Positions 43,327 through 53,100 of a stretch of DNA of 64,000 bases are shown here, in pieces. Each line of letters begins with the position of its first letter. Positions within the stretch are counted from its first letter, which is position 1. Where the stretch lies: the NCBI RefSeq assembly GCF_008086045.1, contig NZ_VSEY01000014.1:186001-250000 (forward strand), written 5' to 3'. Under the pieces are notes generated by a model. It was not told the DNA's origin and made no database searches. It was given only the letters and a program-made list of their open reading frames with translations. Made by a program: the position numbers and the translations under genes. The DNA comes from Nonomuraea sp. PA05. Lineage in GTDB: Bacteria; Actinomycetota; Actinomycetes; Streptosporangiales; Streptosporangiaceae.

Positions 43327-44183
43327 CTCGGGCTTTGGACCGTCTCGCAGTCCACGCTCACCCGGTCGCGCGCGCCGGCGTCGATCAGGGCAACGTCGGT
43401 GCCCTCGCCGCAGGACGACGACTGGTCGCCGGTGTCGTCGCGCAGGTCGATCACGTCGTTGCCGCGGCCCGAGGACAGCAGGTCCCGGCCGTTGCCGCCG
43501 GTGAGCCGGTTGGCCAGGTCGTCGCCGGTGAGCGTGTCGCCGAAGGAGCCGCCGACCACGTTCTCGGTCTGGACGTTGTCCTCGTCGGCGGGGCGGGCGC
43601 CGTCGGCGGCGCGCCCGTCGTTGTAGCGGAAGTCCAGGCTGACGTTGACGCCGTCGGTCCCTGTCGGGCCGGTGGCCGGCACGGCCTGGTAGTCGGCGGT
43701 GTCCACGCCGAGGCCGCCGAAGTACATGATCCGGCTGGTCGGCGCGCCCACGGTGCCCTTGGACTGGCTGGGACGGAAGACGTCGTCGCCGCCGTCACCC
43801 TCGACGTAACCCTGCAGCGGGACGAGCGAGGTGAACCGGTCGGCGCCCTCGCCCAGCCGGGCGTGGATCCTCGTGATGCCGACGGAGCAGCGCGCGGTCG
43901 TCAGGTCGCCGGGGGCCGAGACGCAGCCGGCGCCGGGCGTGATGTTGACCGAGTCGCTGATCCGCACCGCGTTGGTGCCCGGCTCCAGGGTGACCAGCAC
44001 CTTGTTGGAGTCGGCCGAGCCGACGTAGTCGAGCTGGAGCAGGCCGCCGCTGACCACCCGCACGGAGGCGGACGAGGTGCCCGCGGACACGGCGTGACCG
44101 GCGGTGGGCAGCGCGGCGAGCGCGCCGACGGCCAGGCCGCCGAGTAACGAAAGGTGCAGAGCTCGACGCTTGAGCGTGTGCAT
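43323..44183 (-). CDS. Secreted protein with RTX-like calcium-binding repeats
   Basis: 286-aa secreted protein. A signal peptide (about 1-31, PTAGHA) is followed by a beta-rich region and a C-terminal part with degenerate hemolysin-type nonapeptides (DTLTGDDLANRLTGGNGRDLLSSGRGNDVIDLRDD). Cysteine pairs near 87/98 and 258/279 could form disulfides. Extracellular calcium binding is likely; a catalytic function is not visible. The gene stands alone, convergent with the MurR-type gene. Confidence 0.8.
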   Translation of the reverse strand: MHTLKRRALHLSLLGGLAVGALAALPTAGHAVSAGTSSASVRVVSGGLLQLDYVGSADSNKVLVTLEPGTNAVRISDSVNITPGAGCVSAPGDLTTARCSVGITRIHARLGEGADRFTSLVPLQGYVEGDGGDDVFRPSQSKGTVGAPTSRIMYFGGLGVDTADYQAVPATGPTGTDGVNVSLDFRYNDGRAADGARPADEDNVQTENVVGGSFGDTLTGDDLANRLTGGNGRDLLSSGRGNDVIDLRDDTGDQSSSCGEGTDVALIDAGARDRVSVDCETVQSPS

Positions 44184-44343
44184 GACTCCTCCTCATGGAG
44201 TGCTTGGAACCTTGACGAGCCCCATAGTGGTCTGGAACTTTGTTCTGCTCTGCGTCTTTGTGCACGGATGATCTGTCATCCTCGCGACACTTCACAGGTC
44301 TCATTCACCTGCGGTTCACTGGCCGCCCCTACCTTGTAGCCCC

Positions 44344-45237
44344 ATGAGCTGGAGGTACCGGGCCAACGCCACACTTGAGGGCCTGACGGGATACACGTTG
44401 ACGCGCAGACTGCAGAAGGAGCCGCCCAAACCGCCACCGCCGCCCAAGGTCCCGCTGGAGCTGCAGCGGCTGCCGGGCGACAAGGTCCGCCCGCCCGTGG
44501 ACCCCGCGCACGACCGGCTGCTGCGCGAGCCCGTCTTCCTGCTGTCGTCCGTACGGTCCGGATCCACGCTGCTGCGCGTCATGCTCAACAGCCACTCCCA
44601 GATCCACTCGCCGATCGAGACGCACTTCAGGCGGGTGACCGTCGGCCTCGGCACCGACCCCGTACGCCAGGCCATGGAGCTGCTCGGCCACGCCCACAGC
44701 GACATCGAGCACCTCGTCTGGGACCGGCTGCTGCACCGCGAGCTGACCCGCAGCGGCAAGTCGATCATGTGCGAGAAGACGCCCAGCAACGTCTTCGTCT
44801 GGCGGCGCGTGGCCACCTGCTGGCCGGACGCGCGCTTCGTCTTCCTGCTGCGCCATCCGATGTCGATCGTGCAGTCGTGGCACGAGGCCGACCCGGTCAA
44901 GCGGCCCATGAGCGAGGCCGTGCCGCGCACGCTCAACTACATGAAGTACCTGGAGGAGGCCCGCACCCACCTGGAGGGGCTGACCGTCAGGTACGAGGAG
45001 CTGACCGCCGACCCCGAGGGCCAGCTCCGCCGCATCTGCCTGTACCTGGGCGTGGAGTTCGAGCAGATCATGCTGGAGTACGGCAAGAAGGACCACGGCG
45101 GCTTCGTCAAGGGCATCGGGGACTGGCGCGACAAGATCCGCACTGGCACCGTCGTGGCCGGCCGGCCCCTGCCGACGCCCGAGGAGATCCCCGTCGAGCT
45201 GCACGAGATCTGCCGGACGTGGGATTATCTCGCCTGA
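44344..45237 (+). CDS. Sulfotransferase
   Basis: 297-aa PAPS-dependent sulfotransferase. The 5'-phosphosulfate loop is LLSSVRSGSTLLRVMLNSH (about 67-85), and the 3'-phosphate region is FVFLLRHPMSIVQSWHEADP. A helix near the C-terminus carries GDWRDKI, typical of the family. It transfers sulfate to a hydroxyl of an unknown acceptor such as a glycan, lipid or natural product. No ribosome site is obvious before the ATG at 44344. A sulfatase gene follows 78 bp downstream on the same strand. Confidence 0.88.
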   Translation: MSWRYRANATLEGLTGYTLTRRLQKEPPKPPPPPKVPLELQRLPGDKVRPPVDPAHDRLLREPVFLLSSVRSGSTLLRVMLNSHSQIHSPIETHFRRVTVGLGTDPVRQAMELLGHAHSDIEHLVWDRLLHRELTRSGKSIMCEKTPSNVFVWRRVATCWPDARFVFLLRHPMSIVQSWHEADPVKRPMSEAVPRTLNYMKYLEEARTHLEGLTVRYEELTADPEGQLRRICLYLGVEFEQIMLEYGKKDHGGFVKGIGDWRDKIRTGTVVAGRPLPTPEEIPVELHEICRTWDYLA

Positions 45238-45315
45238 CGGTGTCGCACCGCATTGGTTGCGACTCTGTGACAGAGTTCGCTTGCGATTTGCCCGCCATTC
45301 GCCCAAGGCTCCGAT

Positions 45316-46971
45316 ATGTTGCCGTTCGTGATCAACGGGCCTTCGCGCCGAGCTTTACTCGCCGGTACCTTCGCCGGCCTCGCCCTGCCCGCGGTGGCAT
45401 CCGCGGGCGCCGAGGCCGCCTCTCGTCGTGGCAGCCTGCCCAGGCGGCCGAACATCCTGCTCATCCTGGCCGACGACCTCGGCTGGGGAGAGATAGGCAG
45501 CAACGGGCAGCGCATCATCCACACGCCGAACCTGGACCGGCTGGCGGCCGAAGGCGTGCAGTTCAAGGCCGCCTACTCGGGGGCGCCGCTCTGCGCGCCC
45601 TCGCGTTGCTCCCTGCTCACCGGCCTGCACGCCGGGCACAGCACCGTCCGGGAGAACCCGGAGGGCGGGCCGCAGCACTCGCTCACCGACGCGGACCTCA
45701 CCTTCGCCGAGGTGCTGCAGCTGTCCGGCTACCGCACCGCCTGCATCGGCAAGTGGGGCTTCGGCCCCGAGGAGCCCGGCCAGGCCTCGCACCCGAACCT
45801 GCGCGGCTTCGACGAGTTCTTCGGCTACATCGGTCACAAGCACGCGCACCAGTACTTCCCCAAGTACCTGTGGCACAACGGGCAGAAAGTGCAGCTCGAC
45901 GGCAGCACGTACGCGCCGCACCTGTTCAGGAAGCGGGCCGTCGAGTTCATCAACGCCGAAAGCGACAAGCCGTTCCTGCTCTACTACGCCACCAACCTGC
46001 CGCACTCGCCCAGCGTCATCCCCGGCGACGCGGGCGAGTACGAGAACAAGCCGTGGAGCGCCGCCAACCGCCGCCACGCCGCCCAGGTCGCCAGGCTCGA
46101 CACCGACGTCGCCGCGCTGGTCAGAGCCCTGCGTGACGCGGGCACGGCCAAGGACACCCTCGTGCTGTTCACCAGCGACAACGGGCCGCACAGGGAGCAC
46201 GGCGTCACGCCCTGGCTGTTCGACTCCAACGGCCCCTACCGGGCCGACAAGCGCGACGTGTACGAGGGCGGCATCCGCGTGCCGCTGATCGCCTGGTCGC
46301 CGGGGCTGGTGCCGAGGGTCGAGCGGCAGCCGGTGGCGTCCTGGGACATCCTGCCGACGCTGGCCGACCTGGCGGACACGCCCGTCCCCGCCAACCTCGA
46401 CGGCCTGTCCTTCCGCGGCCTGCTCACCGGCGACGACGCCCCCGCGCACAGCCACCTCGTCTGGAACCGGCCGCGCAAGGCCCAGGCCATCCGCAAGGGC
46501 CGGTGGAAGCTCGTCAGGTTCGCGCCGAACATCGCCGGCGCCGGGCCCGATGGCCGGATCGAGCTGTACGACCTCACCAAGGACCCGGGGGAGAGCCGCG
46601 ACGTCGCCGCCGCCAGGCCGCGGATCGCCCAGGAACTGGTGGAGCTGCTCGACGGCTCGATCGGCGACGACCCGCGGCTGCCGTACGGGCTGCGGACCGA
46701 ACTGACCTCGGGCCAGGTCGTGGTCACCCTGCACAACGGCTCGACCGTGCCGTGGACCCAGGTCGAGCTGGGCCTCGGCGGGAAACGCCGGGCGCGGGCG
46801 CGCACCGTCGCCCGCGTGGACCCGGGCATGGCCGTCTCCGTCGGGTTCCCCGTGCCGGCCACCGGCAAGATCACGGCGCGGGCCGACTTCCGGGCGGACG
46901 GCCGCTCGCACACCTTCCGCCGCGCCCACCAGGGCGGGGAGTCGCCCGTCACGCTGACCTCCGCCGGGTAG
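45316..46971 (+). CDS. Secreted arylsulfatase-type sulfatase (Tat signal)
   Basis: 551-aa sulfatase. The N-terminus has a twin-arginine signal (S10-R11-R12-A-L-L then a hydrophobic run to about 35). Metal site ILADDLGWGEIGSN begins the catalytic domain. C93 in PLCAPSRCSLLTG fits the C-x-P-S-R signature whose Cys becomes formylglycine, so an activating enzyme is needed; none is in the window. Other active-site stretches are ACIGKWGFG and FTSDNGPH. A C-terminal beta-rich domain (about 460-551) follows. It would release sulfate from external esters. Confidence 0.92.
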   Translation: MLPFVINGPSRRALLAGTFAGLALPAVASAGAEAASRRGSLPRRPNILLILADDLGWGEIGSNGQRIIHTPNLDRLAAEGVQFKAAYSGAPLCAPSRCSLLTGLHAGHSTVRENPEGGPQHSLTDADLTFAEVLQLSGYRTACIGKWGFGPEEPGQASHPNLRGFDEFFGYIGHKHAHQYFPKYLWHNGQKVQLDGSTYAPHLFRKRAVEFINAESDKPFLLYYATNLPHSPSVIPGDAGEYENKPWSAANRRHAAQVARLDTDVAALVRALRDAGTAKDTLVLFTSDNGPHREHGVTPWLFDSNGPYRADKRDVYEGGIRVPLIAWSPGLVPRVERQPVASWDILPTLADLADTPVPANLDGLSFRGLLTGDDAPAHSHLVWNRPRKAQAIRKGRWKLVRFAPNIAGAGPDGRIELYDLTKDPGESRDVAAARPRIAQELVELLDGSIGDDPRLPYGLRTELTSGQVVVTLHNGSTVPWTQVELGLGGKRRARARTVARVDPGMAVSVGFPVPATGKITARADFRADGRSHTFRRAHQGGESPVTLTSAG

Positions 46972-47091
46972 GAGCGCCCCGCAGGGAACTCTCACCCCGG
47001 CGGCACCTCACTCTAGTGACGAAGAGTGATGACACAGCTACCGATAGTTGACATTCTGGTGACCAGGACCATCCTTCGAGGAGAGGAACAC

Positions 47092-47610
47092 ATGAATCTG
47101 GTCACCCGTGCGGAGTGGGACGCGAAGAAGCCGACCAGCGACTACGTCCGCCTCTCGTCCACCAAGGGCATCAAGATCCACTACACGGGCGGCAAGGTGC
47201 CCGCCGACCTCGCCGAGTCCGGCAACCACGACCGCTGCGTCGACCTGGTCAAGGACATCCAGCGCATGCACATGTCAGGGGGCCGCGGCGAGAGGTACAT
47301 CGACCTGGGCTACAACATGGTGTGCTGCCCTCACCGGCGCACGTTCATGGGCCGCGGCCCCCACGCCCTGCCGGCCGCCAACGGCGCCGGCCTCAACTCC
47401 GGCCACTACGCGGTGCTCGCGCTGGTCGGCAGCTCGGGGCTGACGGAGCCGAACGACGACCTGCTCAACGCCCTGGTCGACGCCATCGAGTACCTGCGCG
47501 AGCACGGCGACGCGGGCCGCGAGGTGAAGGGCCACCGGGACGGCTACGACACCTCCTGTCCCGGCGACCCCCTCTACCGCTGGGTCCGCGACGGCGCGGA
47601 ACGCCCCTGA
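47092..47610 (+). CDS. PGRP-type N-acetylmuramoyl-L-alanine amidase domain protein
   Basis: 172-aa protein of the amidase_2/peptidoglycan-recognition family. The zinc ligands are visible: H30 in IKIHYTGG, H148 in VKGHRDGYDT and C156 in SCPG. It lacks a signal peptide, so it may be cytoplasmic, exported by another route, or phage-derived. GAGGAGAGG lies before the ATG at 47092, and TTGACA at 47048-47053 is a -35-like box. The 12-bp palindrome CTGACCGGTCAG (47607-47618) contains its stop and that of the convergent gene. Confidence 0.85.
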   Translation: MNLVTRAEWDAKKPTSDYVRLSSTKGIKIHYTGGKVPADLAESGNHDRCVDLVKDIQRMHMSGGRGERYIDLGYNMVCCPHRRTFMGRGPHALPAANGAGLNSGHYAVLALVGSSGLTEPNDDLLNALVDAIEYLREHGDAGREVKGHRDGYDTSCPGDPLYRWVRDGAERP

Positions 47611-47614
47611 CCGG

Positions 47615-48151
47615 TCAGGACAGGCGGCCCACGTGGGCCAGGGCCTGCTTGAGCAGCACACCCTGCCCGCCGGCCATCTCCTCCTGCACCATCGGCGAGG
47701 CCGCCTCCTCCGGCGTGAACCACACCAGGTCGAGCGCGTCCTGCCGGGGCCGGCAGTCACCGGCGACAGGCACGATGTAGGCCAGCGACACGGCGTGCTG
47801 GCGCGGGTCGTGGTAGGGCGTGACGCCGGGCGTGGGAAAGTACTCGGCGACGGTGAACGGCTGCGGCGAGACGGGGATGTGGGGCAGCGCCACAGCTCCG
47901 AGATCCTTCTCCAGGTGCCGCAGCAACGCGTCGCGGATCCGCTCGTGGTGGAGCACCCGCCCCGAGACCAGCGCCCGGCTGACCGTGCCGTCCGACAACA
48001 TCCGGAGCAGCAGGCCGACGTGGGTGACCACGCCGGTGTCATCGACGCGCACCGGCACCGCGTCGATGTAGAGGATCGGCATCCGGCCCCGCACCGACTC
48101 CAGTTCTTCCGGTGCGAGCCAAGCAGGCGTGGTTTCGGTCTTTTCGGTCAT
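47615..48151 (-). CDS. Nudix-fold protein with degenerate Nudix box (DUF4916-like)
   Basis: 178-aa protein resembling the DUF4916 group of Nudix-like proteins. The segment where the Nudix box should be reads SGRVLHHERIRDALLRHLEKDLG, which lacks the REUxEExGU core, so pyrophosphohydrolase activity is doubtful. It ends in a helical LVWFTPEEAASPMVQEEM region as in Nudix folds. It lies 24 bp after the 37-aa membrane peptide gene on the same strand, so it may share the formate dehydrogenase transcript. Confidence 0.7.
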   Translation of the reverse strand: MTEKTETTPAWLAPEELESVRGRMPILYIDAVPVRVDDTGVVTHVGLLLRMLSDGTVSRALVSGRVLHHERIRDALLRHLEKDLGAVALPHIPVSPQPFTVAEYFPTPGVTPYHDPRQHAVSLAYIVPVAGDCRPRQDALDLVWFTPEEAASPMVQEEMAGGQGVLLKQALAHVGRLS

Positions 48152-48175
48152 CTGCTGATCGTACGGTGCGGGAGG

Positions 48176-48289
48176 TCAGCGGTGCGCCAGAGTCCGGTCA
48201 GGAGGCGTACGCCCCGCCACCCACGACGCCGTGCAGATGAACAACACGATGCCGACGAACGGCAGATACTCCACGATCTTGGCCTTCAT
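48176..48289 (-). CDS. 37-aa single-helix membrane peptide, coupled to FDH operon
   Basis: Very short gene. The ATG at 48289 overlaps the NrfD-like stop by 4 bp (ATGA), so translation is coupled. The product starts MKAKIVEYLPFVGIVLFICT, one transmembrane helix with a short positively charged tail (ending DRTLAHR). Its size and position are like small accessory subunits of membrane oxidoreductases. No family recognised; a role in assembling or stabilising the membrane anchor is inference. Confidence 0.6.
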   Translation of the reverse strand: MKAKIVEYLPFVGIVLFICTASWVAGRTPPDRTLAHR

Positions 48290-49290
48290 CCGAGGTCACG
48301 CTCCGCTCTCTCCTGCGCCAGCCGCCTGCGCTGCGGCTGGACGGTGTGCTTGGGATCATTGGCCGACTCCATGCCGGCCTGGAAGATGCCGAACCTGGTG
48401 CACGCCGACCCGGCCAGCAGGGCCGCGCCCGCCGCGACGGCCGCCACCCTGCTGCGCCGGCCCACGGTCGCCCCGGCCAGCGCGCCGGCCAGCGACAGCG
48501 CCTCGCCCAGGCGCAGCAGCCTGCTGCGCTTGAGCGGCTCGGCCAGCGGCCCCAGCCGCCGCTCCATCCTGGTCGCCGCCGCGACCTCCACCGCCGCGCC
48601 CAGCAGCGCCGCCCGCCGCGCCGGGCCCGCCTCCGAGAGCGGCGCGGCCAGCAGGCCCAGCCCGCCCGCCGACGCCGCCGCCGAACCGGCGAACAGGAAC
48701 GGCATCTCCCGGTACGCCTCGTGCCACACCGGCACGGCCGTGTCGCAGATCAGCGCCGCCGTGTACGTCGCCACCGCCGGCCCCACGATCCCGGCCCCCA
48801 CGGTCGCGGCGCGGCCGAGGCCGGGGAACAACCCGGTCACGTCCGTGGCCGCGGCGGCGCCGGCGTGCGGGCCGTACACGCTCAGCACCCACGTGCCGAC
48901 GCTCATCGGCGAGGTCACCTTGAACACCCGCAACATGTTGAGGAACCGCTCGGGCCTGCCCAGGTCGTGGATCAGCGCGTACAGCGAGCCGCCCAGCGCG
49001 CCCAGCGCCCCCACCTTGGCCGCCCTGGCCAGGCGCGGGCGGCCGGTCAGCTCCGCGGCGGCGGCCAGCGTGGACGACGCGCCCGCCAGGCCGCCCAGGA
49101 ACAGGTAGCCGGCGATGTCGGGCGCCTTCCAGGTCGGCTCGTTCAGCACCGGCCGGCCGTAGTAGGAGTCGAAGCTCGCCTTGGGCACCATGAGCCGCTC
49201 GCGCCTGCGGCCCGCCGAGCCCGGCGTGGCCTCCCGCTCGCCGCGCAGCTCAGGAGAGCCGTCCATCCGCACATCGGTCTGACTCGTCAT
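48286..49290 (-). CDS. NrfD-like membrane anchor subunit of formate dehydrogenase
   Basis: 334-aa polytopic membrane protein of the NrfD/PsrC family with about eight helices. Diagnostic stretches include SYYGRPVLNEPTWKAPDIAGYLFLGGLAGAS and LIHDLGRPERFLNMLRVFKVTSPMSVGTW. It would pass electrons from the iron-sulfur subunit to menaquinone. It overlaps the iron-sulfur gene start by 4 bp (49287-49290) and the 37-aa peptide gene by 4 bp. Confidence 0.9.
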   Translation of the reverse strand: MTSQTDVRMDGSPELRGEREATPGSAGRRRERLMVPKASFDSYYGRPVLNEPTWKAPDIAGYLFLGGLAGASSTLAAAAELTGRPRLARAAKVGALGALGGSLYALIHDLGRPERFLNMLRVFKVTSPMSVGTWVLSVYGPHAGAAAATDVTGLFPGLGRAATVGAGIVGPAVATYTAALICDTAVPVWHEAYREMPFLFAGSAAASAGGLGLLAAPLSEAGPARRAALLGAAVEVAAATRMERRLGPLAEPLKRSRLLRLGEALSLAGALAGATVGRRSRVAAVAAGAALLAGSACTRFGIFQAGMESANDPKHTVQPQRRRLAQERAERDLG

Positions 49291-50111
49291 CGCCGCCTCC
49301 GCCACGCCGTGGCCGCCACCCCGGCGAGCAACGCCACGGCCGCCACCCCCACGTGCCGCCACATCGACGGCAGGTCCCTGGTCGTCACCACCGGGTCCGG
49401 CGGCAGGCCGTACACCTCCGGCTCGTCCAGCAGCAGGAAGAACGCGCCCGTCCCGCCCACCCCGTCGTCCGGGTCGTGCCCGTACAGGCGGGCCGAGCCG
49501 ACCCCGGCGGCGCGCACCTGCTCCAGCCGCCGCTCGGCCCGCTCCCGCAGCTCCTCCAGGTCGCCGAACTGGATCGAGTCGGTCGGGCAGGTCTTGGCGC
49601 AGGCCGGCTCCTCCCCGGCGCCGAGCCGGTCGTAGCACATCGTGCACTTGGCCGCCGTGCCGCTCGTCTCCCGCTTGCCGATCACCCCGAACGGGCACGC
49701 GGGCACGCAGTAGCCGCAGCCGTTGCAGATGTCCTCCTGCACCACGACCGTGCCGAACTCGGTGCGGAACAGCGACCCCGTCGGGCACACGTCCAGGCAG
49801 GCCGCGTGCGTGCAGTGCTTGCACACGTCGGAGGCCATCAGCCAGCGGAAGTCCATGTCGCCGACCCCGGCCTCCTGGTGCCCCAGCGGCCGGCGCTGCT
49901 CGACGAACGCGACGTGCCGCCAGGTGTCGGCGCTCAGGTTCATCGTGTTGTCGTAGGACCAGCCGGTAAAGTTCAGGCCGTCGTCGGGGACGTGGTTCCA
50001 CTCCTTGCACGCCACCTCGCACGCCTTGCAGCCGATGCAGATGCTGGTGTCGGTGAAGAAGCCCACCCGGCGGCTCTCGTCGAGCCGCTCGTCGAGGTCG
50101 AAGGCCATCAC
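49287..50111 (-). CDS. Formate dehydrogenase iron-sulfur subunit (4 x [4Fe-4S])
   Basis: 274-aa ferredoxin-like subunit. Four cysteine clusters are visible: CIGCKACEVACKEWN, CKHCTHAACLDVCP, CNGCGYCVPACPFG and CTMCYDRLGAGEEPACAKTCP. A C-terminal hydrophobic helix (VAAVALLAGVAATAW) and an Arg tail anchor it. It carries electrons from the molybdenum subunit to the NrfD-like quinone module. It overlaps the catalytic gene by 4 bp (50108-50111). Confidence 0.93.
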   Translation of the reverse strand: MMAFDLDERLDESRRVGFFTDTSICIGCKACEVACKEWNHVPDDGLNFTGWSYDNTMNLSADTWRHVAFVEQRRPLGHQEAGVGDMDFRWLMASDVCKHCTHAACLDVCPTGSLFRTEFGTVVVQEDICNGCGYCVPACPFGVIGKRETSGTAAKCTMCYDRLGAGEEPACAKTCPTDSIQFGDLEELRERAERRLEQVRAAGVGSARLYGHDPDDGVGGTGAFFLLLDEPEVYGLPPDPVVTTRDLPSMWRHVGVAAVALLAGVAATAWRRRR

Positions 50112-53100
50112 GCCTCCATTCCGGTGCCCGCGCCCACCCCGGCGCGCCGCTGATAGGCCCGCACCAGCTCGGGCAGCGCGGCGCCGCGCGGCCTGCGGCC
50201 CGGGCGGATGTCCGCCGACAACGCCTTGACCTCCTGGATGTGCGAGTTGGGGTCCAGTGAGATGGCCGACAGCTCGTTGGCCGCGTCACCCTTGGCCAGC
50301 CCGTTCGGGCCGTAGTGGAACGGCAGCCCGATCTGGTGCAGCGTCCGCCCGTCCAGGTGCAGCGCCGGGATGCGGTCGGTGACCAGCACCCTGGCCTCGA
50401 TGGCGTTGCGGGCCGTGACGATCGTGGCCCAGTCGCCGTGCACCAGCCCCCGCTCGGCCGCCAGCGCGGGTGAGACCTCGCAGAACATCTCCGGCTGCAG
50501 CTCCGCCAGGTACGGCGTGAACCGGCTCATGCCGCCCGCCGTGAAGTGCTCCGTCAGCCGGTACGTCGTCACCACGTACGGGTAGACCGACGCCCCCGGC
50601 TCGTCGCCGCTCGGCTGGTACCGGTTGTGCTCGTGCGGGTAGAGCTTGCGGATGGGGTTGCGCTGCTGCCCGTACAGCGGGTTGGCCACCGGCGAGTCCT
50701 GCGGCTCGTAGTGGGTCGGCAGCGGCCCGTCCACCACCCCGGCGGGCGCGAACAGCCAGCCCTTGCCGTCGGCCTGCATGATGAAGGGGTCGATGCCCGA
50801 CAGCGCCGCCACGCCCGTCGCGTCGGGCGACGGCCGGTAGCCGGGGCTCTTGTCCGTCTCGAAGTCCGGCACGTCGTGGCCGGTCCAGCGGCCCGCCTCG
50901 GCGTCCCACCAGACCAGCCGCTTGCGCTCGCTCCACGGGCTGCCGTCGGGCCTGGCCGAGGCCCGGTTGTACAGCACGCGCCGGTTCGCGGGCCAGGCCC
51001 ACGCCCACTCGGCGGCGATCCAGTCCTGCTCGGAGCCCGGCTTGCGGCGGGCGGCCTGGTTGACGCCGTCGGCGTACACGCCGCAGTAGATCCAGCAGCC
51101 GCAGGTGGTGGAGCCGTCGTGCTTGAGCTCCTGGTAGCCGGAGAGCGGGCGGCCGCCGGCGTCCCAGCCGTTGATCTCGGCCAGCACCGCCTCCGCCGAC
51201 GGCTCTTCCGTCTCGCCGCTCACCGGATAGTCCCAGGTCAGGTCGAGCACGGGCGCGTCGATCGGGTCCTGCGAGCCGGCCAGCTTCGCGCGGATGATGC
51301 GGCCCAGGTGGTACATGAACCACAGGTCGCTGCGGGCGTCGCCGCGCGGCTCGACGGCCTGGTGGTGCCACTGAAGCAGCCGGTTGGTGTTGGTGAAGCT
51401 GCCGTTCTTCTCGGTGTGGCAGGCGGCCGGCAGGAAGAACACCTCGGTGCCGATGTCGGCGGTCCTCAGCTCGCCCGTCTCGATCTCCGGGCCGTCCTTC
51501 CACCAGGTGGCGCTCTCGATCAGGTTGAGGTCGCGCACCACCAGCCACTCCAGGCTGGCCATGCCCAGGCGCTGCATCTTGGCGTTGGCCGAGCCGACCG
51601 CCGGGTTCTCGCCGAGCAGGAAGTAGCCCTTGCAGGAGCCGTCGAGCTGCGCCAGCACCGTGTCGTACGTGCTGTGCGAGCCCGTCAGCCTGGGCAGCCA
51701 GCCGAACCGGTAGTCGTTGTCCGGCTGCGCGGACTCGCCCCACCAGGCCTTGAGCAGGCTGACCAGGTACGCGGGCATGTTCGCCCAGAAACCCTGGTGC
51801 GGCGCGTCGGCCATCAGGAAGTCGCGCAGCCGCTCGTTCTCGTGCGCGTGCGGCATCGGGATGTAGCCCGGCAGCAGGTTGAACAGCGTCGGCACGTCGC
51901 TGGAGCCCTGGATGCTGGCGTGCCCGCGCAGCGCCTGGATGCCGCCGCCGGGCCTGCCGATGTTGCCGAGCAGCAGTTGCAGGATGCTCGCCGCCCGGAT
52001 GAACTGGGAGCCGTCGCTGTGCTGGGTCCAGCCCACCGCGTAGACGAACTCCGAGGTGCGGTCCGGCCCCGAGTTCTCCGTCAGGTGGCGGCACACCTCC
52101 TCGAACAGGCGCCGGGGCACCCCGCACACCCGCTCCACCATCTCCGGCGTGTAGCGGGCGTAGTGGCGGCGCAGCACCTGGAGGACGCAGCGGGGGTGGC
52201 GCAGCGTCTCGTCGCGCTCCGCCCGGCCGTCGAGCGGGACGCCGGTGCCGCCGTGCACCTCGCCGCGCCCGGGAGGCGTCCGGCCGGAGCGCCGCTCCTG
52301 GAACTCCTCGTCCCTGTCGCCCGACGCGGCCACCGCCGTCATGCCCTCGTACTGCCAGGAGTCCGGGGAGTAGCTGCGCTCCTCGGGGTCGAAGCCGGAG
52401 AACAGGCCGTCCAGGTCCTCCGCGCCGCGGTAGTCCTCACGCAGGATCGTCGCCGCGTTGGTGTAGTTGACCACGTACTCGTGGAAGTACTTCTCGTTCT
52501 CCAGCACGTGGTTGATGATCGCGCCGAGGAAGGCCACGTCGGAGCCGGCCCGGATGGGCACGTGCAGGTCGGCCAGCGCGCTCGTACGGGTGAAGCGCGG
52601 GTCCACGTGGATGATCACCGCGCCGCGCGCCTTGGCCTCCATCACCCACTGGAAGCCCACCGGATGCGCCTCGGCGAAGTTGGAGCCCTCGATGATCACG
52701 CAGTCGGAGTGCTGCAGGTCCTGCATGAACGTGGTCGCGCCGCCCCGCCCGAACGACGTGCCCAGGCCCACCACGGTCGAGCTGTGGCAGACGCGTGCCT
52801 GGTTCTCGATCTGCACCACGCCCAGCGCCGTCAGCAGCTTCTTGATGAGGTAGTTCTCCTCGTTGTCCAGCGTGGCGCCGCCCAGGCTGGCGATCCCCAT
52901 CGTCCTGGCGGTGCGCCTGCCGTCCTGCTCCTGCTCCCACGTCTCGCGCCGGGTCGCGATGATCCGGTCGGCGATCATGTCCATGGCCGTGGCCAGGTCG
53001 ATCGGCTGCCAGTCGGCCGCGCCGGGCGGCCGGTGGAGCGCCTGCTGCCGGCGGCCTGAGTCGGTGGTGAGCTGCAGGCTGGCCGCGCCCTTCGGGCACA

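Noticed and set aside
52785..52790. Selenocysteine codon in the formate dehydrogenase
   Set aside because: The Mo-ligand position reads TGC (Cys), not TGA, and the frame is continuous; no SECIS element is needed.
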